Source of the DNA: JAFKKS01 sp050187875
Lineage (GTDB): Bacteria > Pseudomonadota > Alphaproteobacteria > Rhizobiales > Xanthobacteraceae
Direction of reading: 5' to 3'
Assembly (NCBI GenBank): GCA_050187875.1
Contig: JBFWXB010000004.1
Coordinates: 98,482-162,481 of the forward strand
Length of the DNA: 64,000 nt
Shown: in pieces, positions 20,022 through 28,114 of the stretch
How the letters are laid out: each line of letters begins with the position of its first letter
Numbering within the stretch: the first letter of the stretch is position 1
Notes under the pieces: generated by a model
The model's database searches: none
What the model saw: the letters and a program-made list of their open reading frames with translations, nothing else
Told to the model about the DNA's origin: nothing
Program-made: the position numbers and the translations under genes

Positions 20022-21026
20022 CTACCCGGCCTGGAGCTCAGGCTGGGCCGCCGCCGCTTGGCGCTCTTCCCACGCAAGGGCATGGCCGACGATGGTGTTG
20101 AGATCGTCATAGGCCGGGCGCCAATTCAAGATCTGACGGGCGCGCTGGGCCGCCGCGATGATGGCGGCAGGGTCCCCCGCTCGTCGCGGCGAAAAACGAA
20201 CGCTGAAGTCGCGCCCGGCTGCCTTCTTCACGGCATCGACGACCTGGAGCACCGAATAGCCGCGGCCATAGCCGCAATTGAGCGTGAGGCTCGGGCCGCC
20301 GCGCCGCAGGTGTGCCAGCGCGGCTGCGTGTGCACGTACGAGATCGGTGACGTGGATATAGTCGCGCACGCAGGTCCCATCCGGTGTCGGATAGTCGGTC
20401 CCGAATACCTCCATCTGCGGACGCAGGCCGAGCGCGGTCTGCACCGCGACCTTGATGAGATGCGTCGCCATCGGCGTCGACTGCCCGGTGCGCAGTTGCG
20501 GGTCGGCGCCCGCGACATTGAAGTAGCGCAGGATAACATGGTTGAGGTCGTGCGCGCGCCCGACATCGTGGAGCATGATCTCGGTCATCAGCTTCGACGT
20601 GCCGTAAGGCGACATCGGCACCGTCGGCGCCTCTTCGGTGACCGGCACCTCGACAGGATTGCCGTAAACGGCGGCCGTGGACGAGAAGATGAAATGCTTT
20701 ACGCCGTTGGCGACGGCCGCTTCGATGAGCGTGCGCGCATTGGCCGTGTTGTTGCGGTAGTAGCCAAGAGGGTCGCGAACGGAATCCGGCACCACGATCG
20801 AGGCGGCGAAATGGATCACGGCGTCGACGTTGCAGGCCTTCATGATGGCCGAGACGAGACTTTGATCCCCCGTATCGCCAACGAAAAGCTGAATACCGCC
20901 GGGGATCGCCTCACGAAAACCGGTGGAGAGATTGTCGAGCACGACCACGGATTCGCCGGCATCCGCCAGCGCGTGCACCATGTGGCTGCCAATATAACCC
21001 GCGCCGCCGGTGACCAGGATCGTCAT
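20022..21026 (-). CDS. galE: UDP-glucose 4-epimerase
   Basis: An extended SDR of 334 residues interconverting UDP-glucose and UDP-galactose with bound NAD. Seen: LVTGGAGYIGSHMVHAL at the N-terminus, catalytic Ser in FSSTAAVYGNP, catalytic YGTSK (YxxxK), RYFNVAGAD and DGTCVRDYIHVTDL, all characteristic of GalE. An in-frame start 30 bp upstream (21056) is rejected because ATG 21026 is preceded by tagagg and places the Rossmann motif at residue 5. Neighbouring heptosyltransferases point to a supply of UDP-galactose for LPS or other surface glycans. Confidence 0.93.
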   Translation of the reverse strand: MTILVTGGAGYIGSHMVHALADAGESVVVLDNLSTGFREAIPGGIQLFVGDTGDQSLVSAIMKACNVDAVIHFAASIVVPDSVRDPLGYYRNNTANARTLIEAAVANGVKHFIFSSTAAVYGNPVEVPVTEEAPTVPMSPYGTSKLMTEIMLHDVGRAHDLNHVILRYFNVAGADPQLRTGQSTPMATHLIKVAVQTALGLRPQMEVFGTDYPTPDGTCVRDYIHVTDLVRAHAAALAHLRRGGPSLTLNCGYGRGYSVLQVVDAVKKAAGRDFSVRFSPRRAGDPAAIIAAAQRARQILNWRPAYDDLNTIVGHALAWEERQAAAAQPELQAG

Positions 21027-21170
21027 GAAAACCTCTAGGAATTGAGCGGAGCTCAACGTAGAGGCTACGTGTGAACGTGAAGTTACGCTGATACTGGAGT
21101 GACGGGCTGGTCGGGATTCTCCTTATTTTGACGGGACTTGGATGCCGTGCGGGCGGCGAGGCGCCGCCGC

Positions 21171-22124
21171 ATGGCTGACGTCCTTTTCGTCAAGACGTCG
21201 TCGCTTGGCGATGTCATTCATCACATGCCGGCGGTGACCGATGCGCGCCGGCAGCGGCCGGACGCGCGCATCTCCTGGGTGGTCGAGGAGAATTACGCGC
21301 CCTTGGTGCGATTGCATCCCGCCGTCGATGAGATCATTCCCGTTGCCGGCCGGCGGTGGCGCAAGGTCCTCCGCCGCGCGCAGACGTGGCGGGAGATCGA
21401 TGCGTTTTTGGGGACGATGCGGGCGCGGACGTATGACACCATCATCGACGCGCAAGGCTTGCTGCGCTCGGCGCTGATCGCGCGCGTAGCGCGCGGGCCG
21501 CATCACGGTTATGGATTTGGCAGCGTGCGCGAGACGCTCGCCTCGTTTCTCTACGATGTCCGCCATGACGTCGCGCGCAACAAGCACGCGATCGACCGCA
21601 ATCGTGAACTGACCGCGCGAGCGCTCGGCTACACGGTCGGTGGCGATGTCGACTACGGTTTGCGTCGTGACCTCACGGCCAATCCGTCACGCCGTTATGC
21701 GCTGCTGCTGCACGGCTCGGCGCGCGCCGAGAAAGAATGGCCGCCGGAGCGCTGGGTTGCCGTCGGACGTGCGCTGGCCGACGGCGGAATGGACGTGGTG
21801 CTGTCGTGGGGCAGTGTTGCCGAGCGCGCCCGCAGCGAAAGTCTTGCCACAGCGATAGGAGCGGCTGCACACGTCGCCGACCGCGGGGCGCTCGATGTCA
21901 TGGCGCAACGCGTTGCAGGGGCGGCCATCGTCGTCGGGCTCGATACCGGCCTCACGCATCTCGCGGCCGCATTCCGCGTCCCGCTCGTTTCGATTTTCGT
22001 CAAAAGCCAGCCGCGTCTGACCGGGCCACGCGGCAGTGGGCCGATGGAGACCGTCGGCGACAGTGGTCAAACGCCCGCGGCCGACACGGTGATCGCGGCC
22101 TGCCAGCGCGTTTTGCGCGCATAA
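21171..22124 (+). CDS. waaC: Lipopolysaccharide heptosyltransferase I
   Basis: A GT9-family transferase of 317 residues that adds the first L,D-heptose to Kdo2-lipid A on the inner face of the membrane. Seen: LFVKTSSLGDVIHHMPAVTD at residues 5-24 (WaaC hallmark KTSSLGD), LLLHGSARAEKEWP (about 178) in the donor site, and GLDTGLTHLAAAF (about 260). An earlier ATG at 21138 would add an Arg-rich leader, so ATG 21171 is preferred. It is the first of four heptose genes here (waaC, waaF, hldD, hldE). Confidence 0.9.
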   Translation: MADVLFVKTSSLGDVIHHMPAVTDARRQRPDARISWVVEENYAPLVRLHPAVDEIIPVAGRRWRKVLRRAQTWREIDAFLGTMRARTYDTIIDAQGLLRSALIARVARGPHHGYGFGSVRETLASFLYDVRHDVARNKHAIDRNRELTARALGYTVGGDVDYGLRRDLTANPSRRYALLLHGSARAEKEWPPERWVAVGRALADGGMDVVLSWGSVAERARSESLATAIGAAAHVADRGALDVMAQRVAGAAIVVGLDTGLTHLAAAFRVPLVSIFVKSQPRLTGPRGSGPMETVGDSGQTPAADTVIAACQRVLRA

Positions 22125-22147
22125 GAACGATCCAAAATCATCGTGGT

Positions 22148-23281
22148 CTAATGGGTGCCGGTGTGCTGCCGTTTCGCGGCGATGGCTGTCAGAGCATCGA
22201 GAACCTGTTGCGGTGAGATGTCCCGCATGCAGCGATGGTGTCCAAAGCGGCAGACCGGTTCGTGGCACGGCCGGCAGGGAACGTCCGTCGGCGCTTCGAT
22301 GGTGGCGGCGAGCGGATTGAGCGGCGCCCAATGCCAGGCGCTTGTCGGCCCGAAAATGCCGGCGGTCGGCGTGCCGATCGCGGCCGCTACATGCAAGAGG
22401 CCGGAGTCGTTGGAAACGACGAAATCGGCCCCGGCGAGCGCCAGGATGCCGTCGCGTAAGTCGGTGCCCGTCAGATCATGGGCATGCGGGCCAGCCGAAG
22501 CTGTGATTTCGCCCGCGATCGCCCGCTCTTCGGGGCCGCCGACCACCCAGATTGCGTAGCCTTGTCCGATCAGCGTCCCGGCAAGCTCGGCATAAAATGA
22601 TACCGGCCAGCGTTTCGAGGGCCCGACAGCCCCGGGAGCGAGAGCCACGACCGGCGCAGGATTGTCCAACCCGCGCTTGCCGCGCCAGGCCAAAACGTCG
22701 GCCAGGGGTACCTGCAGGGCCGGCTTCGGTAATTCGGCCGGGAGCGGCGTGCCGGTAGGGAGGGCCAGCGCGGCGCATTGGTCCACCAGGCGCGGCAGCT
22801 CGTGCTCGCCCCGGCGCATATCGTTCAGGAGCAGGAAGCGTGCCTCGCCGATGAACCCGATGCGTTCGGGAATACCCGCCAGGAACGGGGCCCAGGCCGC
22901 CTTCCACTTGCGCGACATGATCAGGGCCGAGCCGTAGGCTTCCCGCCGCAGCCGAGCGGCAAGCAGAGGGTGGCCGAGCAGATCCAGCCGATTGTGGCGG
23001 AGATCGGCGACGATTCCCTTCCGCACGCCCGGCATATAGTCCAGCAGGGGGGCGTTGAGGCTTGTGGTCAGGACGTCGATCGGCCGCTGCGGCCAGCGCT
23101 CCTTGAGCATCTGGACGACGGTGTGGCAGCGCACAAAATCGCCGATCCACATGAACGGAACGAGCAGGATGGGGCGCACATCGTCCGCATCGGCGCGGCC
23201 TTGCGTCGAGGAAAGCGGGCTGGGGGCATCCATCAAGGGTCTGCGGGTTGAGAGCGGAATCGGGTAGCTTCCCGGCGGCAT
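22148..23281 (-). CDS. waaF: Glycosyltransferase family 9, lipopolysaccharide heptosyltransferase II-like
   Basis: A 377-residue GT9 enzyme (361 if the ATG at 23233 is used). Seen: ILLVPFMWIGDFVRCHTVVQ near the N-terminus, ALAPGAVGPSKRWP (about residue 215), VVSNDSGLLHVAAAIGTP (about 290) and a Cys-rich tail CRPCHEPVCRFGHHRCM as in WaaF. It probably adds the second heptose. It is antisense to waaC and converges with it, 23 bp apart; its start region is 140 bp from the divergent hldD start, so a shared promoter region lies at about 23282-23422. Assignment to WaaF rather than another GT9 transferase rests on motifs and context. Confidence 0.8.
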   Translation of the reverse strand: MPPGSYPIPLSTRRPLMDAPSPLSSTQGRADADDVRPILLVPFMWIGDFVRCHTVVQMLKERWPQRPIDVLTTSLNAPLLDYMPGVRKGIVADLRHNRLDLLGHPLLAARLRREAYGSALIMSRKWKAAWAPFLAGIPERIGFIGEARFLLLNDMRRGEHELPRLVDQCAALALPTGTPLPAELPKPALQVPLADVLAWRGKRGLDNPAPVVALAPGAVGPSKRWPVSFYAELAGTLIGQGYAIWVVGGPEERAIAGEITASAGPHAHDLTGTDLRDGILALAGADFVVSNDSGLLHVAAAIGTPTAGIFGPTSAWHWAPLNPLAATIEAPTDVPCRPCHEPVCRFGHHRCMRDISPQQVLDALTAIAAKRQHTGTH

Positions 23282-23422
23282 TCTGTCCAGGGCTCTTCAG
23301 GGAAAGCCTCTGTTGCGAAACCTGCCGCGGGGAAAGCGCGCCGACCGCACGGCGATATTGCGCCTGCGCCCCGGCTGGGGCAAAGGAAAGCCCGGGGAAC
23401 GGGCCGCCACCGGCAGGATTTG

Positions 23423-24400
23423 ATGTTGCTTGTCACCGGCGGTGCCGGATTTATAGGGTCCAATCTCGTCGCCGATCTCAATGAGGTGGGCCGAACCGAC
23501 ATTGTCGTCAACGATGTCCTCGGTAGCGGCGATAAATGGCAAAATTTGAGAAATCGCCAGTTCGCCGATTTCGTCACCCCCGCCGACCTTCCTCGCTGGC
23601 TCGATGGCCGCAAGCTCGAGGCGGTATTTCACCTGGGTGCCAACTCCGATACCACCGCGACCGATGCGGACGAGGTGATGGCCACGAATTTCAAGCTGTC
23701 GCTCGCCCTGCTCGATTGGTGCGCCAAGACGCGTACACCCTTCATCTACGCGTCTTCAGCGGCGACCTATGGCGGCGGAGAGCAGGGTTTCGTCGATGAC
23801 GGCTCGGTGGCGGCGCTGCGCCGGCTGAAGCCGCTCAATCTCTATGGCTGGAGCAAGCACCTTTTCGATCTCGTGGTTGCAGAGCGCGCGGAAAAGAACC
23901 GCGACCTGCCGCCACAATGGGCCGGTCTCAAGTTCTTCAATGTCTTTGGCGCCAACGAGTACCACAAGGGCCACATGAAGAGCGTTGTCGCGACGGTCTT
24001 CAAGGAGGCGCAAGCCGGCCGGCCGGTGCGCCTCTTCAAATCGTACCGCGAGGGTGTCGCCGACGGCGAGCAGAAGCGCGATTTCGTCGCCGTCGAGGAC
24101 GCAACGGCAGTCATGCGTTGGCTTTTGAAGACCCCGAAAGTCTCCGGTCTTTTCAATGTCGGAACCGGCAAGGCGCGCAGCTTCCGCGACCTGATCGTCG
24201 CCTTGTTCCAGGCGCTCGGCCAGGACCCCCGCATCGAATATATCGAGATGCCGGAAAGCCTGCGCCCGCGGTATCAATATTTCACGCAAGCGTCCGTCGA
24301 AAAGCTTCAGGCCGCTGGATACAACCTCGGCTTCACACCGCTTGAGAATGCCGTCGCGCGTTACGTCGGCTATCTCAACGCACCCGACCCCTACCGCTAG
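23423..24400 (+). CDS. hldD: ADP-L-glycero-D-manno-heptose 6-epimerase
   Basis: An extended SDR of 325 residues that inverts C6 of ADP-D,D-heptose, last step of heptose donor synthesis. Seen: LLVTGGAGFIGSNLVADL at the start, DFVTPADLPRWLDG, FHLGANSDTTATDADEV, catalytic YASSAATYGGGE and LYGWSKHLFD (YxxxK), and FFNVFGANEYHKGHMKSV. These are specific to HldD/RfaD. A TTG codon directly precedes the ATG at 23423. The hldE start lies 5 bp after the stop. Confidence 0.94.
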   Translation: MLLVTGGAGFIGSNLVADLNEVGRTDIVVNDVLGSGDKWQNLRNRQFADFVTPADLPRWLDGRKLEAVFHLGANSDTTATDADEVMATNFKLSLALLDWCAKTRTPFIYASSAATYGGGEQGFVDDGSVAALRRLKPLNLYGWSKHLFDLVVAERAEKNRDLPPQWAGLKFFNVFGANEYHKGHMKSVVATVFKEAQAGRPVRLFKSYREGVADGEQKRDFVAVEDATAVMRWLLKTPKVSGLFNVGTGKARSFRDLIVALFQALGQDPRIEYIEMPESLRPRYQYFTQASVEKLQAAGYNLGFTPLENAVARYVGYLNAPDPYR

Positions 24401-24405
24401 CTGCA

Positions 24406-25881
24406 ATGCAAAGCTTCGAAGACATCCTCTTCCGCCTTGGCGCGCAGACGGTGCTCTGTGTCGGCGATCTCATGCTCGATGAGTTCGTCTATGGTGATGT
24501 GTCCCGCATCTCGCCCGAGGCAGCGACGCCCGTCATCGCCGTGCGCTCGCAGCAGAAGGATATCGGCGGGGCCGGCAATGTCGCGCGCAATATCGCGAGC
24601 CTGGGCGGGCGCTGCCTCTTCGTCGGCGTTATCGGCGACGACGATGCCGGCCGCGAGCTCACGGCAGCGCTGGATGCGCAGCCGAACATCGAGGCCCGCC
24701 TCATCGTCGATGGCACGCGCCCGACGACACGCAAGGTGCGATTCGTCTCGGAACATCACTCGACCCATTTGCTGCGCGCCGACTGGGAGGATGCGGCCCC
24801 CGTGTGCGATCGCGTCGGAGAAGCGATCGTCGATGAGGTGCGTGCGATGCTGCCGCAGGCCGGCGCCGTCGTCTTGTCCGATTATGCCAAAGGCGTGCTG
24901 ACGCCGCCGGTGATCCGTGCGGTCATCGATGCGGCGCAGGCGCTGGGCAAGCCGGTCGTTGTCGATCCCAAGGCCGCCGACTATTCCGTTTATCGTGGCG
25001 CGACGCTGATCACGCCGAACCGGAAGGAACTCGCGGAAGCGACACGCCGCCCGGCGCGGACGGATGACGAGGTCGCCGCTGCGGCGCAAATTCTCGCCGG
25101 CTTCGCCGGAAGCGAGAACGTGCTCGTCACCCGCAGTGAGGATGGGATGACGCTGTGCCGGTTTGGCGCCGCACCGGTCCACATCCCCGTCTATCCGGTT
25201 CGTGTGCGCGACGTCTCCGGCTCGGGCGATACCGTCGTTGCGACGCTCGGTGTCCTGCTGGCGATGGGCGCGGACCTTGAAATGGCTGCGCGCGCAGCCA
25301 ATGCGGCGGCCGCCGTCGTCGTCGGCAAGCGTGGTACGGCGACCTGTTTCGCCGACGAGTTACGGGCGCGGATTCTGCCGCATGCGATGCTGGCGGCCGA
25401 GGAAAAGGTATTCTACGACGCCGCCGCCGCCGCTGTTCACGTCGCCGAATGGCGCCTGCATGGGTTGCGGGTCGGCTTCACGAATGGATGCTTCGATCTT
25501 CTGCATCCGGGCCATATCAAGCTGCTCACGGAAGCCCGCGCCGCCTGCGATCGGCTCGTGGTCGGCCTCAACAGCGATAGCTCCGTGACCGGCCTCAAAG
25601 GGCCCGGCCGCCCGATCCAGCACCAGCAGGCCCGGGCCGAAGTGCTCGCCGCGCTCGAGGCGGTCGACCTCGTCGTCATCTTCGATCAGCCGACCCCCCT
25701 CGAACTCCTTGGCCATATCCGGCCAACGGTGCTGGTGAAGGGCGCGGATTACCGTCTCGACCAAGTGGTGGGCCGCGAGCTTGTCGAAGCCGATGGTGGC
25801 GAGGTGCTCCTGGTCGAGCTTCTCGCCGGCCAGAGCACGAGCGGGCTCGTGAATCAGACTCTCAACCGAAAAAAGGCGTGA
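24406..25881 (+). CDS. hldE: Bifunctional heptose 7-phosphate kinase / heptose 1-phosphate adenylyltransferase
   Basis: A 491-residue fusion protein. The N-terminal PfkB-type kinase (about 1-320) shows IGGAGNVARNIASLG, DPKAADYSVYRGATLITPN and the GSGDT anion hole in VRDVSGSGDTVVAT. The C-terminal nucleotidyltransferase (about 345-491) shows VGFTNGCFDLLHPGHIKLL with the HxGH motif, and VVGLNSDSSVTGLKGPGRP. It makes ADP-heptose from heptose 7-phosphate together with the GmhB phosphatase, which is not in this window, nor is gmhA. Tight spacing with hldD indicates an operon. Confidence 0.95.
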   Translation: MQSFEDILFRLGAQTVLCVGDLMLDEFVYGDVSRISPEAATPVIAVRSQQKDIGGAGNVARNIASLGGRCLFVGVIGDDDAGRELTAALDAQPNIEARLIVDGTRPTTRKVRFVSEHHSTHLLRADWEDAAPVCDRVGEAIVDEVRAMLPQAGAVVLSDYAKGVLTPPVIRAVIDAAQALGKPVVVDPKAADYSVYRGATLITPNRKELAEATRRPARTDDEVAAAAQILAGFAGSENVLVTRSEDGMTLCRFGAAPVHIPVYPVRVRDVSGSGDTVVATLGVLLAMGADLEMAARAANAAAAVVVGKRGTATCFADELRARILPHAMLAAEEKVFYDAAAAAVHVAEWRLHGLRVGFTNGCFDLLHPGHIKLLTEARAACDRLVVGLNSDSSVTGLKGPGRPIQHQQARAEVLAALEAVDLVVIFDQPTPLELLGHIRPTVLVKGADYRLDQVVGRELVEADGGEVLLVELLAGQSTSGLVNQTLNRKKA

Positions 25882-25962
25882 GCGGCGGTGGGCAAAGGCA
25901 CGCCGGCGCTATACATCAATCATGAGGCGGCGGCGACCGCATAGGCACATTAAGGTGATGTC

Positions 25963-26709
25963 ATGAAAGTCGAAGATCTCAAGGTCAAGCTTTTCACCGA
26001 CGGCGCCGACAAGCAGCAGATCGTCGAGATGGCAAAGAAGCCCTGGATGAGTGGCTTCACGACAAATCCGTCATTGCTGAAAAAGGCCGGCGTGCGCGAC
26101 TACGAGGCTTTCGGGCGCGAGATCGTCAAAGCGGTGCCCGACAAGCATATTTCCTTCGAGGTGTTCTCCGACGACATCCCCGAAATGGTCGCGCAGGCGC
26201 GTTACATCACGACCTGGGGCAAGAACGTCTACGTCAAGCTGCCGGTCATTAACACCAAAGGCGAAGGCCTTTACGAGGCCATTCACGCGCTGTCCCAGGA
26301 CGGCGTCAAGGTGAACGTGACGGTGATCTTCACCGACGAGCAAGCGCGCAAGGCGACGGAAGCTCTCGCCGGCGGCGCGCCCGGTTGCGTCTCCGTCTTT
26401 GCCGGACGTCTTGCCGATCTCGGCATCGACTATCGCCCGTTGATGAAGGACACGATCAAGCGCGCGCGTTCGACCAAGAATGTCGAAGTGATTTGGGCCT
26501 CGACCCGCGAAGTCTTCAACGTGATCGAAGCGGACGAGATGGGGTGCCACATCATCACCGCGCCCGGCGACGTTCTCAAGAGGATGCCAGCCCTTGGCAC
26601 CAAGACGGCTGCGGACCTGTCGCTCGACGGCGTCCGTGCATTCCGCGAGGACGCGGTTGCCGCCGGCCTTTCGCTCGACATCCCCGGCCAATCGCGCGCC
26701 GCCGAATAG
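25963..26709 (+). CDS. Transaldolase / fructose-6-phosphate aldolase family protein
   Basis: A small class I aldolase-like protein of 248 residues, slightly longer than the 215-220 typical of TalC/FSA. Seen: LFTDGADKQQIVEM, SGFTTNPSLLKKAGV (about residues 29-43), SFEVFSDD, and the Schiff-base Lys in VYVKLPVINTKGE (about 88), then VNVTVIFTDEQA. It lies 81 bp after hldE on the same strand; transaldolase makes sedoheptulose 7-phosphate, the precursor of ADP-heptose, so the placement may be functional. FSA-like activity is the alternative. A hairpin follows the gene. Confidence 0.87.
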   Translation: MKVEDLKVKLFTDGADKQQIVEMAKKPWMSGFTTNPSLLKKAGVRDYEAFGREIVKAVPDKHISFEVFSDDIPEMVAQARYITTWGKNVYVKLPVINTKGEGLYEAIHALSQDGVKVNVTVIFTDEQARKATEALAGGAPGCVSVFAGRLADLGIDYRPLMKDTIKRARSTKNVEVIWASTREVFNVIEADEMGCHIITAPGDVLKRMPALGTKTAADLSLDGVRAFREDAVAAGLSLDIPGQSRAAE

Positions 26710-26733
26710 GCTGCGCTAAGGACATTTAATGCA

Positions 26734-26756
26734 AAGGCCGCTCCGAGAGCGGCCTT
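26734..26756 (+). terminator. Hairpin after the transaldolase-like gene
   Basis: A perfect 9-bp stem (aaggccgct / agcggcctt) with a 5-base loop lies 25 bp after the stop codon. No clear T-tract follows. It probably ends the hldD-hldE-transaldolase transcript. Confidence 0.6.
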
Positions 26757-26836
26757 ACTGGCTTCGAATGTAACAGACAGTCTCCAAAAGTGCTTTCGCA
26801 CGGCCGTCGCGCGGTCGCCAATGTCGGCTCTGCGTG

Positions 26837-26914
26837 CTAGTGTGGTGGTTCAGAAGTTCGCTTCATTGTCGCCGCGAGTCCAACGAGCGAACTTCTGAAC
26901 CTAAACCACACTAG
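26837..26914. repeat. Intergenic hairpin element 1
   Basis: The left arm 26837-26862 pairs without mismatch with the right arm 26886-26914 except for a 3-base taa bulge in the right arm. That is 26 base pairs closed by a 23-base loop, with ctag at both ends and a gaagttcgc core. It is one of two hairpins with the same plan in the 314-bp gap before the Gfo/Idh/MocA gene. Confidence 0.85.
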
Positions 26915-26926
26915 ATTTACAAATCG

Positions 26927-26998
26927 CTAGTGTCCTTTCGAATCCGAAGTTCGCGACAGAGGGTGCCGAACAGTGGAGCGAACTTCGGATTCGGGACA
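26927..26998. repeat. Intergenic hairpin element 2
   Basis: The left arm begins at 26927 with ctagtgtcc and ends gaagttcgc at 26954. Bases 26939-26954 pair perfectly over 16 bp with 26978-26993; after a 3-base bulge five more pairs form with 26994-26998. The loop is 23 bases, as in element 1. Both share ctagtgt and gaagttcgc but differ in between, so they are related rather than copies. It ends 25 bp before the next start codon and could affect its expression. Confidence 0.8.
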
Positions 26999-27023
26999 TT
27001 GTCGATCTGGGCAGATTCAGCGA

Positions 27024-28034
27024 ATGACAAAAAGCAAGAAGCCGCAGGGTGCACTGCGCATCGGCGTCGTCGGTGTCGGCGTGATGGGGAGCAATCATGC
27101 GCGCGTTTTGATGGACTTGCCCGACGTGCAGCTTGTCGGCATTGCCGATCCCGATCGCGCCCAGGCCGAGCGCGTCGCCAAAATTGCCGGATGTGCGGCG
27201 GTCTCCGATCTCGATGATCTGTTCGCGCTCGGTGTCGACGCGATCTCGATTGCGGCGCCGACCCATTTGCATCATCGGCTCGCCATCGCCGCGATCGATC
27301 GCGGCATCCATGTGATGGTCGAGAAGCCAATCGGCTCGGACCCGGAGCAGGGGCGCGCCATCGTTGCGGCTGCGGCCCGCGCCGGCGTCGTTCTCACCGT
27401 CGGCCATGTCGAGCGCTTCAATCCTGCGGTGCAGTCCGTCAAGGAAGCGATTCGCGGCGAGGAAATCCTGTCGATCGGCATCACCCGCGTCGGCCCGTTT
27501 CCGCCGCGCATGTCGAATGTCGGCGTCGTCATCGATCTTGCCGTGCACGACATCGATCTCATTCGCTGGTTCACCGATTCCGATATCGTCGAGGTGCAGC
27601 CGATGCTGGCGCGCGCGCGGGCGCAGCACGAGGACATTGCCCAGCTGCAGTTCCGCACCCGGTCCGGCGTGCTCGCGCAGATCACAACCAATTGGCTGAC
27701 GCCCTTCAAGGCGCGCACCGTACATGTCGCGACGCGCAAGAAATACGTGGTGGCCGACCTGCTGACGCGGCAGGTCACGGAATGTTTCGGCTTCCAGCCG
27801 GATGGCAGCTACTCCATGCGTCATTTGTCTGTGGGACACGCGGAACCGTTGCGCGCCGAGCTCATGGCGTTCGCCAAGGCGATCCGGGAGGGGAGCGCGC
27901 CGGCGGTGTCGGGCGAAGAGGCCGTGGCGAGCCTCGAGGTCGCGATTCGCTGCCTCGAGCAGGACACCGGCAGCTCCCGCCGCACGGCGGCCGGACCCAA
28001 AGCGCATGCCGCCGCAGAGGGCGCGACCGCCTGA
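27024..28034 (+). CDS. Gfo/Idh/MocA family oxidoreductase
   Basis: A NAD(P)-dependent sugar-type oxidoreductase of 336 residues. Seen: Rossmann motif IGVVGVGVMGSNHARVL (about 12-28), the family EKP motif in HVMVEKPIGSDPEQG (about 100), and VDLAVHDIDLIRW-type sequence (IDLAVHDIDLIRWF, about 170) with the catalytic His region. Start ATG 27024 is preferred to 26973 because the longer form would begin inside hairpin element 2. The substrate is unknown; many relatives act on sugar nucleotides or inositols, and the preceding genes are for surface sugars. Confidence 0.88.
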   Translation: MTKSKKPQGALRIGVVGVGVMGSNHARVLMDLPDVQLVGIADPDRAQAERVAKIAGCAAVSDLDDLFALGVDAISIAAPTHLHHRLAIAAIDRGIHVMVEKPIGSDPEQGRAIVAAAARAGVVLTVGHVERFNPAVQSVKEAIRGEEILSIGITRVGPFPPRMSNVGVVIDLAVHDIDLIRWFTDSDIVEVQPMLARARAQHEDIAQLQFRTRSGVLAQITTNWLTPFKARTVHVATRKKYVVADLLTRQVTECFGFQPDGSYSMRHLSVGHAEPLRAELMAFAKAIREGSAPAVSGEEAVASLEVAIRCLEQDTGSSRRTAAGPKAHAAAEGATA

Positions 28035-28114
28035 GCCTTCGGCGCGCCATCGAGCCTAGGGATTGAGGGAGCGGTGGATAGACAGCGCCGCGTCCGCCAC
28101 GCTAACAACCGGTC

